Source of the DNA: CALMKX01 sp044869955
GTDB taxonomy: Bacteria > Acidobacteriota > Thermoanaerobaculia > Multivoradales > SZUA-115
NCBI GenBank assembly: GCA_044869955.1
Contig: JBIOYC010000290.1
Location: forward strand, 1 to 13,679
Direction: 5' to 3'
Length of the DNA: 13,679 nucleotides
Made by a program: the position numbers and the translations under genes. Shown in pieces: positions 11,748-13,679 of this stretch (within the stretch, counting starts at the first letter, position 1; each line of letters begins with the position of its first letter). The notes under the pieces are model-generated. The model was not told the DNA's origin. It did not search any database and saw nothing but the letters and a program-made list of their open reading frames with translations.

Positions 11748-12839
11748 TCACCCGGCCGGGCGCTGGAAATCCTCCATGAATCCCGCCAGCGCCTCCGCGG
11801 CCGCCATCGGCACGGCGTTGTAGAGGGAGGCCCGGATGCCACCCACCGAGCGGTGGCCCTTCAAGCCCGCGAGCCCGGCCTTGCCGGCCTCGGCGAGGAA
11901 GCGCTTCTCGGTCTCCTCGTCGGGGAGGCGGAAGGCGACGTTCATCCGCGAGCGACTCTCCGGCCGGGCGTGGCCGCGGTAGAAGCCGCCGCTGGCATCG
12001 ATCGCCCGGTAGACCCGCTCGGCCTTCTCGCGGTTCTGGGCCTCGACCTTGGCGAGTCCCCCTTGCCCGAGCAGCCAGCGGGTCACCAGCAGCACCACAT
12101 AGATGGCGAACACCGGCGGCGTGTTGTGGTTGGACTTCTCGGCCGCCTGGATCCGGTAGTCGAGCATTGAGGGCAGGCCGTCGGGAACCTTCGCCAGCAG
12201 CTCGTCGCGCAGCAGCACGAGGGTCACGCCGGCCGGCCCGACGTTCTTCTGGGCGCCGGCGTAAATCAGGGCATGGCGGCCGACGTCGAAGGGGCGGGAG
12301 AGGAAATTCGACGAGGCGTCACAGATCAAGGGCACCGAGCCCACCGCCGGCGGCTCCCCGTATTCGATGCCGTGGATGGTCTCGTTGGCGGTGTAGTGGA
12401 CGTAGGCGGCATGGGGGTTGATGTCCACCTCGCCCGCCGCCGGTGCCCGCACGTAGCCTTCCGGCTTGCCGTCGAAGGCCACACGGGCCGTCTTGCCCAC
12501 CCGGGAGGCTTCCTTGACCGCCTTGGCGCTCCACGAGCCCGTGACCAGGTAGTCGGCGCTCTCACCGGCGGGGAGGAACGACATCGGCACCATGGCGAAT
12601 TGCAGGGTGGCGCCGCCGGGCAGGAAGAGCACCTGCCAGCCCTCGGGCACGCCGAGCAGGCGCCGGAGGTTGGCGTCGGCCTCGTCCATCATGGCCAGGA
12701 AGGTGGAGGAGCGGTGGCTGATCTCGAGGATCGACATGCCGGCGCCGGGCAGGGCGAGGAGGTCCCGCTGGACCTCCTCGAGCACGGGCAGGGGAAGGGC
12801 GGCCGGGCCGGCGTTGAAGTTGTGGACGCGTTGGGTCAA
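11748..12839 (-). CDS. serC: Phosphoserine aminotransferase
   Basis: PLP enzyme converting 3-phosphohydroxypyruvate and glutamate to phosphoserine. The same fold can serve in the DXP-dependent pyridoxal phosphate pathway. It is 363 residues (E. coli 362). The start is TTG at 12839, supported by AAGGAG 7 nt upstream and by the family N-terminus (RVHNFNAGPAALP). The next in-frame ATG would remove 34 conserved residues. Landmarks are HRS (42-44, substrate binding), GGATLQF (75-81, phosphate-binding), W103, T153 (ANETIHGIEY), D174 (CDASSNF) and the Schiff-base lysine K198 in YAGAQKNVGPAG, the same number as in E. coli. HNTPPVFAIY and the C-terminal GHRSVGGIRASLYNA are also intact. It lies 24 bp after thrC on the same strand, so the two are almost certainly an operon. 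Confidence 0.97.
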   Translation of the reverse strand: MTQRVHNFNAGPAALPLPVLEEVQRDLLALPGAGMSILEISHRSSTFLAMMDEADANLRRLLGVPEGWQVLFLPGGATLQFAMVPMSFLPAGESADYLVTGSWSAKAVKEASRVGKTARVAFDGKPEGYVRAPAAGEVDINPHAAYVHYTANETIHGIEYGEPPAVGSVPLICDASSNFLSRPFDVGRHALIYAGAQKNVGPAGVTLVLLRDELLAKVPDGLPSMLDYRIQAAEKSNHNTPPVFAIYVVLLVTRWLLGQGGLAKVEAQNREKAERVYRAIDASGGFYRGHARPESRSRMNVAFRLPDEETEKRFLAEAGKAGLAGLKGHRSVGGIRASLYNAVPMAAAEALAGFMEDFQRPAG

Positions 12840-12846
12840 GAGAGGG

Positions 12847-12852
12847 CTCCTT
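12847..12852 (-). promoter_or_regulatory. Ribosome binding site deciding the TTG start of serC
   Basis: On the minus strand AAGGAG ends 7 nt before TTG at 12839. It lies within the 24-bp thrC-serC spacer. No ATG or GTG is available in frame near this site, so TTG is the best start. Confidence 0.75.
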
Positions 12853-12863
12853 TCCCGCCGATC

Positions 12864-13679
12864 TTATGCCGCGGTGCGGAGAAACTCGCGCAGTGCGACA
12901 AGCTCCGGGGCGAGGGGAACGGCGTGGACCGGCCGCCGGGCCGCCGCCTCGAGGGCCGGTGGTGGAGGGACGCTGCGGCCCAGGGCGGCCTCGACGGTCT
13001 CGGGGAACTTGCCCGGGTGGGCGGTCGCGAGCACGATGCCGTAGGCCGCCTCCTGCCGGCCGGCCCGGGCCCTCTCGAGACCCAACCAGCCGACCGCCGA
13101 GTGGGGATCAAGCACCACGCCGAAGCGCCGGTCGACCTCGCGGATGGCCTCCAGGGTCTCGTCGTCCGACCAGGCGCTCGCCACCAGCTCTCGCGAGAGG
13201 GCACCGAGGTCTCCTCCCACCAGGTGGAGCAGGCGGGCGAGGTTGCTGGGGTTGCCCACGTCCATGGCGTTCGAGAGCGTGGGCAGCGAGGGACGCGGGC
13301 GGAAGACCCCCGTGGCCAGGAGCTCGGGGAGGACGTCGTTGCGGTTCGTGGCCGCCACGAAGCCAGCCACCGGCAGCCCGAGCCGCGCGGCCAGGAAGCC
13401 GGCAGTCAAGTTGCCCAGGTTGCCGCAGGGAACCGAAAAGAGGGGGGGCGGGGTGCCCGCCGGCAGCTGGGCCCAGGCGTGGAAATAGTAGAAGAGCTGG
13501 GGCAGCAGCCGCCCGATGCTGATCGAGTTGGCCGACGTGAGGGTGTGAGTGGCGGCGAGCTCCGGGTCGAGGAATGCCTCTTTCACCAGGCGCTGGCAGT
13601 CGTCGAAGCTGCCTTCCACAGCCAGGGCGTGGACGTTCTCACCCAGCCCCGCGATCTGCCGCTCCTGGAGGGGGCTCAC
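12864..13679 (-). CDS. thrC: Threonine synthase, C-terminal part (5' end outside window)
   Basis: PLP enzyme converting O-phosphohomoserine to threonine. The frame runs off the window edge. The GTG at 13679 is an internal valine before S-P-L-Q-E, which in E. coli ThrC is interior sequence (KISPLQE). About 271 residues are present of a protein usually near 430. The PLP lysine lies in the missing part. Visible landmarks are LTSANSISIGRLLPQ, the PLP phosphate-binding loop VPCGNLGNLTAG (about 13396-13432), AATNRNDVLPELL, TLSNAMDVGNPSN, the DPHSAVGW segment, and TAHPGKFPETVEAALG. The order and content match the E. coli-like (fungal/bacterial short-loop) threonine synthase group. It lies upstream of serC in the same unit. 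No internal stop or frameshift is seen. Confidence 0.96.
   Translation of the reverse strand: MSPLQERQIAGLGENVHALAVEGSFDDCQRLVKEAFLDPELAATHTLTSANSISIGRLLPQLFYYFHAWAQLPAGTPPPLFSVPCGNLGNLTAGFLAARLGLPVAGFVAATNRNDVLPELLATGVFRPRPSLPTLSNAMDVGNPSNLARLLHLVGGDLGALSRELVASAWSDDETLEAIREVDRRFGVVLDPHSAVGWLGLERARAGRQEAAYGIVLATAHPGKFPETVEAALGRSVPPPPALEAAARRPVHAVPLAPELVALREFLRTAA

Noticed and set aside
11473..11842. Short minus-strand frames of 92 and 119 codons across the repeat cluster and the serC 3' end
   Set aside because: Their residues (repeated CCHPDRS and RRDLLVSAS-type peptides) are translations of the palindromic repeats themselves, repeated with the 110-bp period. They are not proteins.
12864..13679. 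Treating GTG at 13679 as the start of thrC
   Set aside because: The N-terminal third, with the PLP lysine, would be missing, and S-P-L-Q-E is interior in known ThrC. The gene is cut by the window edge rather than truncated.

Overview
The window is a compact, high-GC bacterial chromosome segment. It runs from the C-terminal half of rpoB to the C-terminal part of thrC, and both ends are cut by the window edge. RNA polymerase beta and beta-prime both carry the long insertions found in E. coli-type enzymes. There is a secreted cupredoxin/Calx-beta protein with a C-terminal module I associate with Acidobacteriota, especially Thermoanaerobaculia-like genomes. Together with the palindromic intergenic repeats, this suggests a high-GC, Gram-negative acidobacterium. 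That assignment is inference; rpoB and rpoC placed in a phylogeny would settle it.

Layout. (1) 3-6309: rpoB (partial) and rpoC on the + strand, 13 bp apart. A strong ribosome binding site overlaps the rpoB stop, rpoC starts with TTG, and a textbook intrinsic terminator closes the unit (6337-6369). (2) 6482-7561: an exported copper-protein-like gene. (3) 7570-8182: a vapBC toxin-antitoxin pair on the - strand, with reading frames overlapping by 14 bp and only 8 bp from the end of the convergent cupredoxin gene. (4) 8311-11441: a secreted M20 amidohydrolase and a long UbiD-family decarboxylase on the + strand, overlapping by 4 bp (GTGA). (5) 11442-11747: a 306-bp convergent intergenic stretch with no gene. 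It is packed with three copies of a composite palindromic repeat, one inverted and two in a 110-bp-period tandem. (6) 11748-13679: thrC (partial) followed by serC on the - strand, 24 bp apart, an amino-acid biosynthesis unit.

How the genes relate. rpoBC is housekeeping transcription. thrC-serC links threonine and serine (and possibly pyridoxal phosphate) synthesis. The M20-UbiD overlap implies co-translation, but a shared pathway is not proven. vapBC is a small accessory insertion between two envelope or secreted-protein genes.

The most interesting signal is the repeat cluster at 11451-11747. Its GTAGGGGC hairpin occurs three times with different stem sequences, yet the paired positions change together. 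This indicates selection on, or a replication mechanism that preserves, the folded structure. I see no CRISPR array, tRNA, rRNA, insertion sequence or phage gene. The rest is ordinary, with a few smaller points listed under findings.
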